From positions 1,798,001-1,862,000 of the forward strand of contig NZ_CP016477.1 of assembly GCF_001693275.1 (NCBI RefSeq): a stretch of DNA of 64,000 nt, in the 5' to 3' direction. A model generated the notes under the pieces. That model saw only the letters and a list, made by a program, of their open reading frames with translations, ran no database searches and was not told the DNA's origin. This stretch comes from Picosynechococcus sp. PCC 7117. GTDB taxonomy: Bacteria > Cyanobacteriota > Cyanobacteriia > Cyanobacteriales > MRBY01. Position 1 is the stretch's first letter; each line of letters opens with the position of its first letter. Positions 63,956 to 64,000 of the stretch are shown piece after piece. Made by a program: the position numbers and the translations under genes.

Positions 63956-64000
63956 ATCAGGAATTTTAAACACGTTTCAGAACGATTTTTAATACAAAGC

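Overview
The window is chromosomal DNA of a unicellular cyanobacterium. The palindrome GCGATCGC (HIP1) recurs throughout, and several genes are cyanobacterial in type: NtcA, DUF3084, DUF3727, PyrR beside PurH, and kinases joined to zinc ribbons or WD40 repeats. The moderate GC content and gene set would suit a Synechococcus PCC 7002-like (Picosynechococcus) genome, but that genus is an inference. I found no rRNA, tRNA or CRISPR array.

Layout. 1-9.7 kb is housekeeping: the 3' part of alaS, a YqgF-like RNase H-fold protein, a DUF3084 coiled-coil protein, ntcA, fabI, rsmH, two Uma2-type nuclease genes that abut tail to tail, an RlmL-type RNA methyltransferase and a Ser/Thr kinase. acnB follows (9.8-12.4 kb). 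12.4-18.4 kb is an AT-rich accessory island without HIP1. It holds one very large gene for a sacsin/HSP90-type ATPase with a C-terminal DUF3883 (NOV) nuclease-like domain, split by a 780-bp IS1-family element that has an exact 8-bp target duplication. 18.4-19.4 kb has two small unknown genes. 19.4-19.76 kb is a noncoding stretch with three evenly spaced DnaA-box-like 9-mers.

19.76-36.7 kb: yggT, upp, moaE, purH, pyrR, leuS, a DUF1232 protein, a lipoprotein, a PD-(D/E)XK nuclease, prfC, a TerD protein, gcvT, dnaX (no intein) and a TPR protein. 36.8-50.5 kb: an RNase HI with an extra C-terminal domain overlapping an XPB-like helicase, phoU, a Sua5/YciO gene divergent from larC, unknown proteins, a BrkB/YihY membrane protein, metK, galE, a DUF3727 protein and mltG. 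50.5-56.8 kb: an MnmD-type methyltransferase convergent with a four-gene export operon of YbhGFSR type (adaptor, double ATPase, two permeases). 57.0-58.75 kb: a compact unknown three-gene unit (membrane protein with a beta-sandwich tail, arrestin-like protein, P-loop ATPase). 58.8-64 kb: a secreted protein, an orphan Phd antitoxin whose VapC partner has collapsed to fragments, a kinase-WD40 fusion with altered catalytic motifs, ychF and a secreted protein.

The strongest observations are the IS1-split DUF3883 ATPase, which rejoins in frame to 1612 residues; the collapsed VapC locus that mimics a two-repeat CRISPR; the arrestin-like/ATPase module; the phased DnaA-box-like repeats; and the degenerate kinase-WD40 protein.
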